Assembly: GCF_030272615.1 (NCBI RefSeq)
Contig: NC_081408.1
Location: forward strand, 66,476,546-66,540,545
From: Cryptomeria japonica
Lineage: Eukaryota > Streptophyta > Pinopsida > Cupressales > Cupressaceae
Direction of reading: 5' to 3'
Length of the DNA stretch: 64,000 nt
The notes beneath the pieces were generated by a model, which was given only the letters and a program-made list of their open reading frames with translations, searched no databases and was not told where the DNA came from. Every line of letters starts with the position of its first letter. Positions within the stretch are counted from its first letter, which is position 1. Shown in pieces: positions 47,441-59,189 of this stretch. A program made the position numbers and the translations under genes.

Positions 47441-48035
47441 ATGCCAAAACTGGTGAATGACATTACGTAGTACTGAAGCTAGTTGATTATCTTATTCTTA
47501 TTTCAATATAAAGATCACATGTTCTGCATATCTGATGGTATCTATCTTTTAAATTGTTTGATTAGTTCCCTATGATAAATCTATTTAGTTAGATTGTCTC
47601 AATGTGCTATCTCATGTTATTATAATTTGAATTAGGTTTTAGTTTGAATTATCAGTTTGAATAATTCATGTAGATTCCTTTGAAGTGATGGTCTTGTTTT
47701 AAAGAGAAAGTTTAATAAGACTGTCTCAAGGGTTATATTCTGGAAATTCCAAACTGGTGAAAAGACATTGTGCTATATGTAATCGGTTGATTATCTTATG
47801 TTTATTTCAATATAAAGATCAAGTGTTTTACATCTCTGATGGTATTTATCTTTTTGATTGTTTGATTAGTTTCCTATGATAAATATATTCATTTAGATTG
47901 TGTCGATATGCTATCCTATGCTATTATAGTTTGAGTTAAGTTTTAGTTTGATTATCAGTTTGAAGGATTGGATGTCAAGCTTCATTCAGTCTTATTGGTC
48001 TTTCAGAGAAAAGTTAAATTCAGTAAGACTAATTG
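47441..48035 (+). repeat. Two tandem copies of a 300-bp unit after element I ORF
   Basis: Copy 1 at about 47441-47738 and copy 2 at about 47746-48035 share TTTCAATATAAAGATCA, CTGATGGTATYTATCTTT, TTGTTTGATTAGTT and TTTAGTTTGA in order. They lie just 3' of the frame, as subterminal repeats of an element might. Confidence 0.8.
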
Positions 48036-48649
48036 GAACATTATGTCAGGGGTGAAGGAATTGGTCTACTATTGTTTGAAGATAATTTAATGAGGTGTTT
48101 TCAGAGTTATGTCAATTAAGAAATCATACTTATAATAAAGTAACCTTTTATTTAAAAAATTGATTTACAAGAAAGAAATTCAAAGCTTTCAGTAATTGTT
48201 TAATTGAAGTGACAATGTTGGGAATCATTTGCCCTCTAATGCACATAAATCTTGGGAACATTCAATTCCAATTAGACATACTTGACAACAATGGGATTAA
48301 TACCCATCAAAAGTCTCTTCTCAATATTTAAAACACCCTTACAAGACAACAACTTGATATACACCAACAATACTTTGAGGAAGACAAACATGACAAAGGC
48401 TTACCTTACCTTATGAAGCCAATCACTCCAGTCAGTCTCCTGATATCATTGTTACAGACTTGTCCTCCAATTTATAGAAAGATCCAATGGTTCAAATGAA
48501 AGATGATAATTCTTTGAAATTGCTATAGGATACAAGAAATACAATATTAAGATAAACTATACAAGATAAATAATGAAGAAAACTAGTCAATATTCTTGAT
48601 AACATCAAATGAAATATAGTGTTTTATTAGATTCTACTTTATTTTAAAT
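48036..48649. other. No gene seen
   Basis: AT-rich spacer between the 300-bp repeats and the SPT6-like array. Confidence 0.5.
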
Positions 48650-49376
48650 TTCTATACAATACCTATATTTTTGTTAACCCATAACAAAATACGCAACTAA
48701 CAAATAAAATGAGACAAATTATTCATATTTTAAGCCTCCAACTCAAAATGATTATGCATGATAGAACCAATATCCATTAGGACTCACTTCACCTTGTGCT
48801 TTATGATGATGAATTCACTGTGTAGAGAAAAATTTATGGGATTATCAATTGTGTTGTGGCTCTGGGTTAGTATCTTTTGAATCCATTGGCCTGGGTTGCA
48901 ACATTATGTGGTCCTGACAAAGAGATATTATCATTGAAGCTTCATTCACTAGAATATTTCCTTAGTCCAGATGACAAGTATGAAGTTGTCGAACTAGTAA
49001 TCATTAGAGTAAACAACCAAGTTGGTGTTGACATAAACCTAGCAGCATCACATGAATGGATTTTTTCTCCTCTACAATTTGTAGCTGGCCTTGGACCTAG
49101 AAAAGTTGATTCCATACAAAGTGCTATTTTGAGGGTTGAAAGGGTTTACAATCGCCAAGAATTGTTGACCCCTCTAGAAGCTATGAAGTGACTTGTCTTT
49201 ATAACTAGTAGCCGCATAATGGAGAGGTTAAGGAGGTCGAGGATACATATTTTGCCAAAGTGGATACTATTAAAAAAATTGAACAAGAGAATGCAAGGAA
49301 AGCAAAATATCTTGCAAAAAAATCTTGATGACAAGAATGAAATGACCAACCTCTTGTATAGAGATTTCTTTTAAAG
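48650..49376 (+). pseudogene. SPT6-like exon unit, copy 1
   Basis: The frame from 48877 includes WVATLCGPDKEILSLKL, VNNQVGVDINLAASHEWIFS and PLQFVAGLGPRK. These match the highly conserved part of plant SPT6, a transcription-elongation histone chaperone (after the YqgF-like fold, entering the helix-hairpin-helix). Upstream and downstream of the exon there are stops. About 70 bp further on, a second conserved frame reads EVKEVEDTYFAKVDTI. Only one exon of a protein of well over 1000 residues is present, so it cannot make SPT6. Confidence 0.72.
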
Positions 49377-50098
49377 TTCTATACAATACCCTAATTTCTA
49401 TTAACCCATAACAAAATACGCAACTGACAAATAAAATGAGATAAATTATTCATATTTCAAGCCTCCAACTCAAAATGGTTTTGCATGATAGAACTAGTAT
49501 CCATTAGGACTCGTTTCACCTTGTGTTTTATGATGATGAATTCAATGTGTAGGGAAACATTTATGGAATTGTGAGGCATACTATGGCTCTTGGTCGCTAT
49601 CTTTTGAATCCATTGGTCATGGTTGTAATATTATGTGGTCTTTGCAAAGAGATATTATCATTGAAGCTTCATTCACTAGAACATTTCCTTAGTCCATATG
49701 ACAAGTATGAAGTTGTTGAACGGGTAATGGTTACACTAAACAACCAAGTTGGTGTTGACATAAACCTAGCAACATCACATGAATGGATATTTTCTCCTCT
49801 ACAATTTGTAGTTGGCCTTGGACCTAGAAAATATGCTTCTAGAGAAAGGGCTATTTTGAGGGTTGGAAGGGTTTACAGTAGCCGAGAATTGTTGACCCCT
49901 CTAGAAGCAATGAAGCGACTTGTCTTTATAAATGATAGCCACAAAATGGAGAGGTTAAGGAGGTTGAGGATCCATATTTTATGAAAGCGGATACCATTAA
50001 ACAAAGAGAACAAGAGAATGCAAGTAAATGAACTTGCAATAAAATATTGATGACAAGAACAAAAGGACCAACCTCTTGTATAGAAATTTCTTTTAAAG
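49377..50098 (+). pseudogene. SPT6-like exon unit, copy 2
   Basis: Starts with the same TTCTATACAATACCC spacer as copy 1. The frame 49571-49984 reads MALGRYLLNPLVMVVILCGL, NNQVGVDINLATSHEWIFSP and LQFVVGLGPRK. MALGRYLLNP corresponds to the ALGRYLQNPLAM phrase of SPT6. Confidence 0.75.
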
Positions 50099-50825
50099 TT
50101 CTATCCAATACCTAGATTTCTATTAACCCATAACAAAATATGCAACTCATAAATAAAATGAGATAAATAATTCATATTTCAAGTCTCCAACTCAAAACTA
50201 CTCTGCATGATAGAACCAATATCCATTAGGACTCGTTTCACCTTGTGTTTTATGATGATGAATTCAATGTGTACGGAAAAATTTATGGGATTGTGAAGCA
50301 TGTTGTGGTTCTTCATCGGTATCTTCTGAATCTATTGGCCATGGTTGCAACATTATTTGGTCTTGGCAAAGAGATATTATCATTGAATCTTCATTCACTA
50401 GAACATTTCCTTAGTCCAGATGACAAGTATGAAGTTGTCGAACAGGTAATGGTTATAGTAAGCAATGAAGTTGGTGTTGACGTAAACCTAGCAGCATCAC
50501 ATGAAGGGATTTTTTCTCCTCTGCAATTTGTAGTTGGCCTTGGACGTAGAAGATTTTCTTCCATACAAAGGGCTATTTTGAGGGCTAGAAGGGTTTACAG
50601 TCACAAAGAATTGTTGACCCCTCTAGAAGCTATGAAGCAACTTGTCTTTATAACTGGTAGTCGTAGAGTGGAGAGGTTAAGGAGGTTGAGGATCCATATT
50701 TTTCCACATTGGATACCATTAAACAAAATGAACAAGATAATGGAAGGAAAGAAAATGAGCTTGCAAAAAAATATTGATGACAAGAACGAAAGGACCAACC
50801 TCTTGTAGACAACTTTCTTTTAAAT
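50099..50825 (+). pseudogene. SPT6-like exon unit, copy 3
   Basis: Longest open copy (187 codons from 50245): GKIYGIVKHVVVLHRYLLN, LAMVATLFGLGKEILS, then EVGVDVNLAASHEGIFSP. It includes the GIVKxxVxLxRYL lead-in also found in SPT6. The C-terminal part after LLTPLEAMK departs from SPT6. Confidence 0.77.
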
Positions 50826-51530
50826 TTCTATATAATACCCATATTTTTATTAACCCATTACAAAATACGCAACTAACAAATAAAATGAGGTAAATTATTC
50901 ATACTTCAAGCCTCTAACTCAAAATGGTTCTGCATGATAGAACCAATGTCCATTAGGACTCATTTCATCTTGTGTTTTATGATGATGAATTCAATGTGTA
51001 GGGAAAATTTCATAGGATTGTGATGTGCGATGTGGCTCTTGGTCAGTATCTTCTTAATCCATTGGCCATGGTTGCAACATTATATGGTCCTGGAAAAGAG
51101 ATATTATCATTGAAGCTTCATTCAATGGAACATTTCCTTATTCTAGATGAAAAGTATGAAGTTGTCAAACAGGTAATGGTTACAGTTACCAACTAATTTT
51201 GTGCTAGCGTAAACCTAGCAGCATCACATGAATGCATGGTTTCTCCTCTACAATTGGTAGCTAGCCTTGGACCTATAAAAATTGCTTCCATAAAAAGGGC
51301 TAAGGGCTGGAAGGGTTTAGAGTCGTAGATAACTGTTGATCCTTCTAGAAGCTATGAAGTGACTTGTCTTTATAACTTGCAGTCGTAGAATGAAGAGGTT
51401 AAGGAGCTTGAGGATCCATATTTTTCCAAAGTGGATACCATTAAACAAAGTGAAGAAGAAAATGCAAGGAAAGCAAAGGAACTTGCGAAAAAAATTTGAT
51501 GACAAGATCAAAAGGACCAACCTCTTGTAA
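50826..51530 (+). pseudogene. SPT6-like exon unit, copy 4, most decayed
   Basis: Same order of blocks (YLLNPLAMVATLYGPGKEIL, then VNLAASHECMVSPLQLVA) but with a stop in TN*FCASV and small indels. The conserved second frame EVKELEDPYFSKVDTIK follows near 51400. Confidence 0.7.
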
Positions 51531-51544
51531 AGTTGTTGGCAAGC

Positions 51545-51895
51545 ATCTATATGCAGCAATTGTTCTCTAATAATTTCCCTAATTTTAAGTTTTACTCATT
51601 ATCGATCAATTTAAGCTTATTCAATGGACGTTTTAGGGATATGTTGCCCAAGGAATTGAGCCTTAATGTCAAAAACAGCCTAGGGGAAGATCAACTTGTT
51701 CAATTATGGACTTTTGTTTGGGATTCTCGTTACACAAGATCAAATTATATCAAATTTGAGGAATGGATAGTAAAGATAATTTATCGAATGTATGGATTTC
51801 CTTGTGATGGATAAATCTCTGATGATATTATATATTTTTAAGACCTAAATATTTTGTTGATAAAAAGATAGTGAATCATAACTAGGGAGATTGGT
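51545..51895 (+). pseudogene. Second copy of element I Gag-like sequence inside the SPT6 array
   Basis: Encodes LGEDQLVQLWTFVWDSRYTR, SNYIKFEEWIVKIIYRMYG and FPCDG. It matches 45061-45300 (EEQLVQLWTSIWDS, SNYIKFEEWIVKPLYR, FPCDG). It lies between copy 4 and the last SPT6-unit fragment, so array and Gag-like sequence have been shuffled together. Confidence 0.8.
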
Positions 51896-51899
51896 ATGT

Positions 51900-52080
51900 C
51901 TAGCAGCTTGTCTTTATAATTGGTAGCTACATAATGGAGAGGTTAAGGAGGTGGAGGATTCATATTTTACCAAAGTCGTTACCATTAAACAAAGTGAATA
52001 AGAGAATGTAAGGAAGGCAAGGGATCTTGCAAAAAAATATTGATGACAAGAACAAAAGGACCAACCTCTTGTACAATTCC
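51900..52080 (+). pseudogene. Partial fifth SPT6-like unit (3' end only)
   Basis: Resumes at the phrase CTTGTCTTTATAAYTGGTAG and runs to GGACCAACCTCTTGTA, the end of every unit. It lacks the SPT6 core. Confidence 0.75.
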
Positions 52081-52154
52081 TATGGAGCATCTATCTATAG
52101 CAATTGTGTCTACTTCCTCCTAGTTTTCACACCCTGAGCCCGCATATAATGACG

Positions 52155-52910
52155 GCACATAATTACTTTTTTTTTTAAAAATACTACGTGTTCATCAGAA
52201 TTCTGATGTGAAATATGAAATCTACACTATTAGAAAATGTCAACTTGATGGTAATACACAAGTAGAAGCATGTGATCAGGATAGAATACACTGATGAAGT
52301 CCATCGGTAGAATGCACACTAGTGGAAATGGAGAAATATTGTATTGTCGATAGTTGATGATGCTATCGGTAAGAATTATCCTGCTGGACACTGGAAAAAG
52401 TAAAACTCATTGGCAAAGGTTACGGTGATAAAGGGTCAAAGCTTATGCTTAGGAGACATAACGTATTGGGAGGAGCTATGCCGAGGGAAAACATATCGGG
52501 AAAATTATGCTCATCACCTAAACACATTTTAAGCTATCCTAATGCTCGATGAGACTAGCAGGATAATTCTCACCAATCAGCAAGAAGAGAGGTCATCGAC
52601 TTATGTTATCTTGATGAGTAAGAAGAAATTAAGAGGCAATAAAAATCATCAGACCAACATATGTTGATCAGTAGGTAAAATCAGTATTCATTGGGATGCC
52701 GACATCAAAGTTCAACAATTTCAAATTCCAACGAACGCGAGGTATACTTTTAAAAAAAATAAAAAATTAATCTAACAAAGCAAAATAAATCCCATAGCTA
52801 GTCAAAAATGTTCCTCAGCTTTTCATCTGAATTCCGATGTGAATTTTTAATACATCGAAATTCTGACATACACGGGGTAGTTTTTGAAAAGAAAAAAATT
52901 AATCCGACAA
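52155..52910. repeat. Region bounded by imperfect inverted repeats
   Basis: 52155-52215 (with the perfect palindrome CATCAGAATTCTGATG) reads, inverted, like 52843-52905 (CATCGAAATTCTGACATACA, then GGGGTAGTTTTTGAAAAG). A third related copy is at 52735-52850, in tandem. The ends could be terminal inverted repeats of a small DNA element or remains of a palindromic repeat. No TSD recognised. Confidence 0.35.
52230..52640 (+). repeat. Diverged repeat, right copy (also at 43430-43980)
   Basis: Direct-orientation relative of 43430-43980, described there. It lies just beyond the SPT6-like array. Confidence 0.45.
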
Positions 52911-52959
52911 AACAAAAGAAATCCCATAGCTCATTGAAAATTATTGTTGGAAAACCTAT

Positions 52960-53241
52960 CCAAATGTAGTAGTGGCATCATCCTTTATTGAACAAAATCG
53001 TTCCTATGCCTCATCTTCATCTTCATGTTCTTCATGCATTAGGAATTATCTTCTTCAAATCAACCCTATCCTTGCCACCTTCATTGATGCCTCAACATCC
53101 TACATTGGATTCAACACAAACTTTTTCCCATCTTTGTCAATGGTATATGTATTCTTCCTACCATCATGCAATGCAGATCTATCAAAGTGCCAAAGTTTAC
53201 CCAAGATCAAATGGCAATCCTTCAAAGTCATAACATCACAA
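52960..53241 (-). pseudogene. Gypsy G protease, C-terminal part
   Basis: Minus strand CDVMTLKDCHLILGKLWHFD, then RSALHDGRKNTYTI and GKKFVLNPM. This matches the end of plant Ty3/Gypsy retropepsin (the CDV..MD.CH.LLGRPW pattern). It joins in frame to 60885-61169 if the LINE and one TSD are removed. Confidence 0.88.
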
Positions 53242-53246
53242 TTAAA

Positions 53247-54797
53247 ATGGAGCAGAGTGGAGCGAAGCGAAAAGGAGCAAGAATCCCAAATTTCAAATTG
53301 GGAAATGGTGGAATTTTTGGGAATGGCGGATTTCCTGGAAACTGTTGTTCCCCTGGAATCGAATCTGGCACGCAGGTAGGAGGTTAGACATCTCAATGGT
53401 CAGAAGAGGACAAGGAAATAGAAAAACTAGGAGAAGATAACGATTCGATCCCCGAGGACCCACACGACAGAGGAAAATGGAAAAAATGGTCCTCTCTCTT
53501 TGGAGTGAAGCCACTGGTTAAATATGGGCTTCTGGAAGTTACGAACATTTCAGACCCCATCTCTGGTCTGGTTACTATTTCCATCCCTGACAAAGTGGTC
53601 GATATGACTATAGCAGGCCTATCAATGACCTTAGTGGGATGATTCTCTGGCTTGAGGCCCAACATTGATGATGTTAGAAATTTCATAAGGAGAAAATGGA
53701 TGGTAAAAGGACAAGTGGAAGTGGCGGCACTTCCTAGAGGGTTTTTTACCTTTGCCTTCAACTCCGAAGAAGATATGAACAAAGCTCTCTATGAAGGCCC
53801 CTGGATGTTCGACAAGTCTTCCCTAGCTCTCTAGAAATGGGCTCTAAATCTCATCTTGGATGAGTCCTTCATTTTTGCACCAATATGGACACGCCTCTCG
53901 GGTCTCCCACTCAAATACTAGAATGAGGAAGTTTTCAAGGGCATTGTGAAATCCTTTGGAGAACTCTTATCGATTGACCCAATGATGGTGGCTAAATCAA
54001 GATTAGTCTTTGCTCGTATTTGCATAAATGTTAACCAAATGATAGATATGCCTCAATCCATAGATATCATATCTAAACTAGGAAAATAGTCCCAAGCTAT
54101 TGAATATGAATCTCTTCCTTTTGCCTGTTTCCACTGCAAAAAGTCAGGGCATTGGGCAAAATCCTATCTGCTCAAGAAAGGCAAGGAACCTAAGTCAGAT
54201 AGTATTCCTAAGAACAAAAAGATTTGGCAAATGACAAACAAAAAAGTAAATTCATCAATATCCAAGAGAAATCAAAAAAAGGATGCAATGGAACATATGA
54301 ATGAAGCCAAGAGGACTGGGAGTAGCAGCAATGACAAACAAGATTGTGTTTTCTCCAACGACCTTCCAGAGAGATCCAAAGAAGTAGAGCCAAGTATAGA
54401 GTTGATCAACAAAGGAAGCCCAGTAGCCCAGGAGAATGAAACTATTATCCAAGAGAAGGATGAATCCATTTCAGACCAGAAGGATGGATCAACTAGCCAG
54501 GAGAAAGAAGATCCATCTCCAGCCTCTTCTCTCCCTAAATCGACTGACTCAAACTTTAATGACTTTAATGAAGCCCAAGACCCCTCTAATTTTGAGCCCT
54601 TATTGCTCTTAACCAATGGAAGCCCCAAGCCACTCCAATGCAAAACCCCTCCCCAAAGAGTGATCTTGTTGGATGAAACCCTTTGGATTTCTAGGTCGAG
54701 AGAAGGAAAATTGAACAAGGAGGATCTCAAGGAAGGAATCTCAACTAGAAGCAAGATTAATAAAAAGGCAAATGTTGGAAACCAAAATAAAAAGTAG
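53247..54797 (+). pseudogene. LINE ORF1: DUF4283-like domain and zinc knuckle
   Basis: One frame of about 516 codons from MEQSGAKRKGARIPN to NKK-TAG. The DUF4283-like core includes GFFTFAFNSEEDMNKALYEG and PWMF, then IWTRLSGLPLKY. The zinc knuckle reads CFHCKKSGHWAKSY, with the last Cys replaced by Tyr. The C-terminus is acidic/Ser-rich. Five internal stops (four TAG, one TGA) sit where Gln, Trp or Arg is normal (for example LPLKY*NEE for WNEE). ORF1 proteins bind LINE RNA. An almost absent 5' leader suggests slight 5' truncation or a compact start. Confidence 0.85.
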
Positions 54798-54844
54798 GGA
54801 AGGCCATCCCTAAAACATCAAAGGGAACAAGAAAGCTGGAAGAA

Positions 54845-57800
54845 CCATGCTGATGGAACATAGTGCTCCATCGAGTCAGCCCTATCACAGTGTTACGAAA
54901 TGTCATCAGAGATCATAAACCAGATGTGGTCCTTGTTCAGGAAACCAAGATGTCTAAATAAAAATTTGAAAGGATCAGAATTTTCAAAGAAAACAGTCAT
55001 AGGAACTAACTCGGAGGGGGCCTCTGGAAGAACTGCGATTTTTTGGAACAAAAATACTATAACAGGAAATGAAATCATCTCTACCTTTAATAGGAACTTA
55101 GTTTTGCTTGAGAATATTAAGGACAACTTTGTTTGGGTATTATCTAATGTCTACGCTCCTAACTCCAAATCTGGAAGAGCTAAATTCTGGAAAAGCCTGG
55201 TGGCTAATAGACTCCAGTTTGCTGATCAAAGCTGGATTATCATGGGAGACTTCAATACCCTGCTCAGAGATGAAGATAAGATGGGAGAAATCCCCCTACA
55301 TCTCGATGGAAAACAAGACCTTATGGGCTTCATTAATGACCAAGCTCTCATTGATGTTGATCTCCAGGGCATCAATTACACCTAGACTAATAGAAGAACC
55401 AGATCTGATTTGATTCAAGTTAGGCTTGACAGATCCTTAATTTCCCTTGACTGGCTTTCTCAATATAGTTGTTTCCTTGGTTCTATTATCAAAATTGGTT
55501 CAGATCATTTCCCTATCTCTTTTTCTGCCAACTCCTTTTCAGCTAAGAGAAATTTCCCTTTAAGATTTGAAAAAGCTTGGCTATCCCACCCTTCTCTGGA
55601 AGCCTGCATTTTTTAATGGTGGAACTCTGAAGTGGAGGGTAAGGCTCTCTTCAGAATTGCCAAAAATCTCAATATCATAAAAGCCAAAAACAAAATTTAG
55701 AACAAGGTGATCTTTCGGGACATATTCAAGAACAAAACTCAAGTTAAAGCCGGCCTAAAGCTTGTTCAGGATAGAATCCAAGAGATGGGGTTGTCCAAAG
55801 ATCTCAGAATGGCTGAAAATGATCTGCTTACTAAATACCACTCCATCATTTCTAATGAAGAGACATTTTGGGGACAAAGATCTAGAGCTCTATTCCTGAA
55901 GGAAGGTGATAAAAATACTCGCTTCTTTCACTTAACTGCCCTTAAGCACCGGATAGCTAATAGAATATCCAGACTCACTTGCAATAAAGGAATCCTAACT
56001 AAGGATTGCGATATCAGAAAGGAAGCTCTCGAGCATTTCAGCACCTTACTGGGTGAAGTGGGCAACCTAGATCACACCAAGCAAAACTCTCTCTTACAAG
56101 CCATTCCTTCTATCCTTTTGGAAGCTGACAATCGCCTCTTATCTCGTATTCCTTCTAATCTTGAAATCAGAAAGGTGGTGTTTTCCTTTCAAGGTGATAA
56201 ATTCCTTGGCCCGGACAACTTTCCCATGTTTTTCTTCCAAAAATTCTGGAACATAGTGGAGGGGGACATTTGCAATGGTGTTAAGGAATTCTTTGGCTCG
56301 AGATGACTTCTTAAGGAACTAAATGCTACTTTCATAGTTCTTATCCCAAAGACTCCCAGAGTTGACTCTCTCAATAACTTTAGACCCATCAGCCTTTGCA
56401 ACTCTGTTTACAAGATCCTTTCCAAAGTTTTGACTTCTAGGTTGCTTGATGTTCTCCCAAGGATTATCTCTATCTAAGAGAATGGCTTTGTTCCCAGAAG
56501 ATAGATATTAGACTCCATCATCTCTGTTCACAAAAATATCCACTCCCTGATAGTGGAGAGCAAACAGGGATTCTTCCTTAAGTTAGACATGGCAAAAGGT
56601 TTTGATAGAGTAAATTGGCAATTTCTCCTTAGGATTATGGAATCATTTGGTTTTCGTGACAAAGTTATTTGGCTTTGTTCTCAACTCATGGGAACTTCCT
56701 CCTCTGTTGTTATTGTCAATGGCTCCCCATCTAATTTCTTCAAAAGCTCTAGAGGTCTCAGACAGGGAGACCCCATCTCCCCCATCCTGTTTACTATTCT
56801 TGTCAAATGCCTGGGCAGATTCATCCTTAAAAATATGGAAGAAGGCAATCTTAAGGGCCTGAGACCTTCTTCCTCCAATGCTGTTTGCTCTCATGAAAAA
56901 TTTGTTGATGACCCTATCACCATGGCGGAAGTCACCATCTAGGAAGCCAAAAACATGAAAATTGTTTTGAATACCTATGAATCAGCCTGTGGTCAAAAAA
57001 TCAACTAGGATAAAAGCTCTTTGTTCTTCATTAACACCCTGGCCCAAAGGAAAATTAGGATTGGTAGGATTCTTGGTTGTAACATTTTTGAGTTTCGTTC
57101 TACCTTTGGGGCTTCCTCTCTATCTCAAGCCTGAGGATTCCTTCTAGAATAAGTTAATTGATAGACTCAACCTGAAACTTGCTGGCTGGAAAGAGGCTAT
57201 CCTTAGTCAGGCTGGTAAAGTTACTCTGCTCAAAGCCACTCTCCAAAATCTTCCTGTGTATGCTCTTAGCTTGTTCAAAATCCCCTCTAAGTTTGCAGAA
57301 GCTATTAAAAGAATCCAAAAAAGGATCCTTTGGTTGGGAGTGGAAGCTAAAAACAGAATCCCCCTTATAGCCTACAATAACATTTGCACCCTAAGGCCTT
57401 AGGTGGGCTGGGCTTAAGAAGTATTAGCTCCATGAATAAAGCTTTATTAGCCAAACAAATCTGAAGACTCAAAGGGGAGGAAAGAGAATGGAACTCTATT
57501 TGGAAAAACAAATACCTCTATATGCAACCCTTTGAGGAGGAATTATTTGACAATTCTTTCTCTATTAATGGATCTACCATTTGGAATGTAGTGCAATCTA
57601 TTAAAGGCTGGGCAGCTGCTGGTAGAACCTGGAACCTTGGGAATGGGAGGAAAATTAGATTTTGGGAAGATAGATGGATCCTGGATAAACCTCTTGAGGA
57701 AATCCCTATCATCAAAGATTGGAAAGATAGCTTCAAATGCAAGTATGGTGAAATAGTTAGAGATTACTAGAACAACGAGAACTAGATTGACTTTAGCTAG

Positions 57801-58985
57801 CAGAGTCCGGATCTCAAGTTCCTTCAGATTGCTCTTTTTGCTAAAATCCCCACAGACAACAAAGAGGACATTCTAATATGAGGGAAAACTATGGATGTGA
57901 AATAATCTATTTCCTCTGCTATAGCTATTCATAATGTTTCGGAGGAAGCCACCCCCATCCAGGACAAATTTTGGAATAAGAATTTAGTTCCCAAAATCAA
58001 CATCTTCTTTTGGATTTTCATCCAAAATAAAATTTTAACCTTGAATAATCTTCATAAAAGAGGCATCATTTTTCCTAACATGTGTACTCTTTGTTGTAGG
58101 GAAGAAGAGACAGCTTGCCACATTCTCAATCAGTGCTCTTTTAGCCATGACATATGGAAAATCATCCTGACCAGGTGGAACCTTAGTTGGGTCTTCCCAA
58201 ATTCTCTCGGTGATACCTGGCTCCAATGGCATTGTCCCAACTCTAATCCTTAAATTGTGGAGATATGGAAACTTACTTTGCCAATTGTCATCTGGAATAT
58301 TTGGAAAGAGCGAAACAACAAGATTTTTAGAGATAAAATGGCTACTCCTGAAGTGGTTGCTAACAAGACTTATAGGAGTATTTTCAAATGCCTCTATGGT
58401 ATTGATCAGGGAATTTCTACAAAAGAGGATTTCAAAGAGAAATGGAACCTTTCCACCACCACAACTAGCAAGGAGAAAGACAGAGAAGGTCTTGTATGGT
58501 GTTTTCCACCATAAGGATGGATTAAGGCCAACTTCGATGGGGCCTCTAAAGAAAATCCAGGTAAAGCTAGGTATGGGGCATAATCAGAAATTTTGCTAGA
58601 AGTTGCCTTACGGCAGTTGCCAGTCTTTTGGGAAATCAAACTAGCCATTTTGTTGAAGCCTCCGCTAACCTGCATACTTTACTCATAGCCAAAAATCTCA
58701 ATTATGATAAAATTTGGCTTGAGGGGGACTCACTTAACATCATTAAGTACTTAAAAGGGGAATTGGAGCCTTCTTGGTCCATTGATAATATCATCATGAT
58801 AGCTAGAGAGATTATAGCCAGTTTCAAAGAAATTATTATTTGACATGCCTACAGAGAGCAAAATAGTGTTGCTGACTGTTTAGCGAATGAAGGAGTTAAT
58901 TCTGATGTTCAAATGATTTGCCACAAGGATGACCTCAACTCAAACATTAAAGAGATCCTCAGAAAGGTCCATTATACAGGGAGAG
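54845..58985 (+). pseudogene. LINE ORF2: endonuclease, reverse transcriptase, RNase H
   Basis: Endonuclease: DVVLVQETKMS, SNVYAPNS, IIMGDFNTLLRDEDK and SDHFPIS (about 54900-55530). Reverse transcriptase: [46 protein letters not shown] and the catalytic box FVDDPI at about 56900 in place of the usual FADD. Then LAGWKE, a zinc-binding CTLCCREEETACHILNQC, and RNase H (WIKANFDGASKENPG, WLEGDSLNI, then HAYREQNSVADCLANEG). Stops and a few frame changes occur throughout; most stops are one transition from Trp, Gln or Arg. Confidence 0.92.
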
Positions 58986-59189
58986 AAGGACAATTAAATC
59001 ATGACAAGTAAAAAGCACCACTCGTGCCATGCTAGAAAGGCCATCATTACCTAGCACCATGGCAAATCTCCCACTATTTCCAAAAATTTTCCGCACACTT
59101 TGTGGGTTATTCAGGGTGATAATTTGAGTTGCAAAGGGAAATAAATTCTTAATTTGTAGAGAAATAGAGTCAACATCCTAAATCCGAAA
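58986..59189 (+). other. Spacer between LINE ORF2 and ORF3
   Basis: About 200 bases with no frame. It has no tRNA, promoter or LTR-like sign that would suggest ORF3 arrived as a separate element. Confidence 0.5.
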
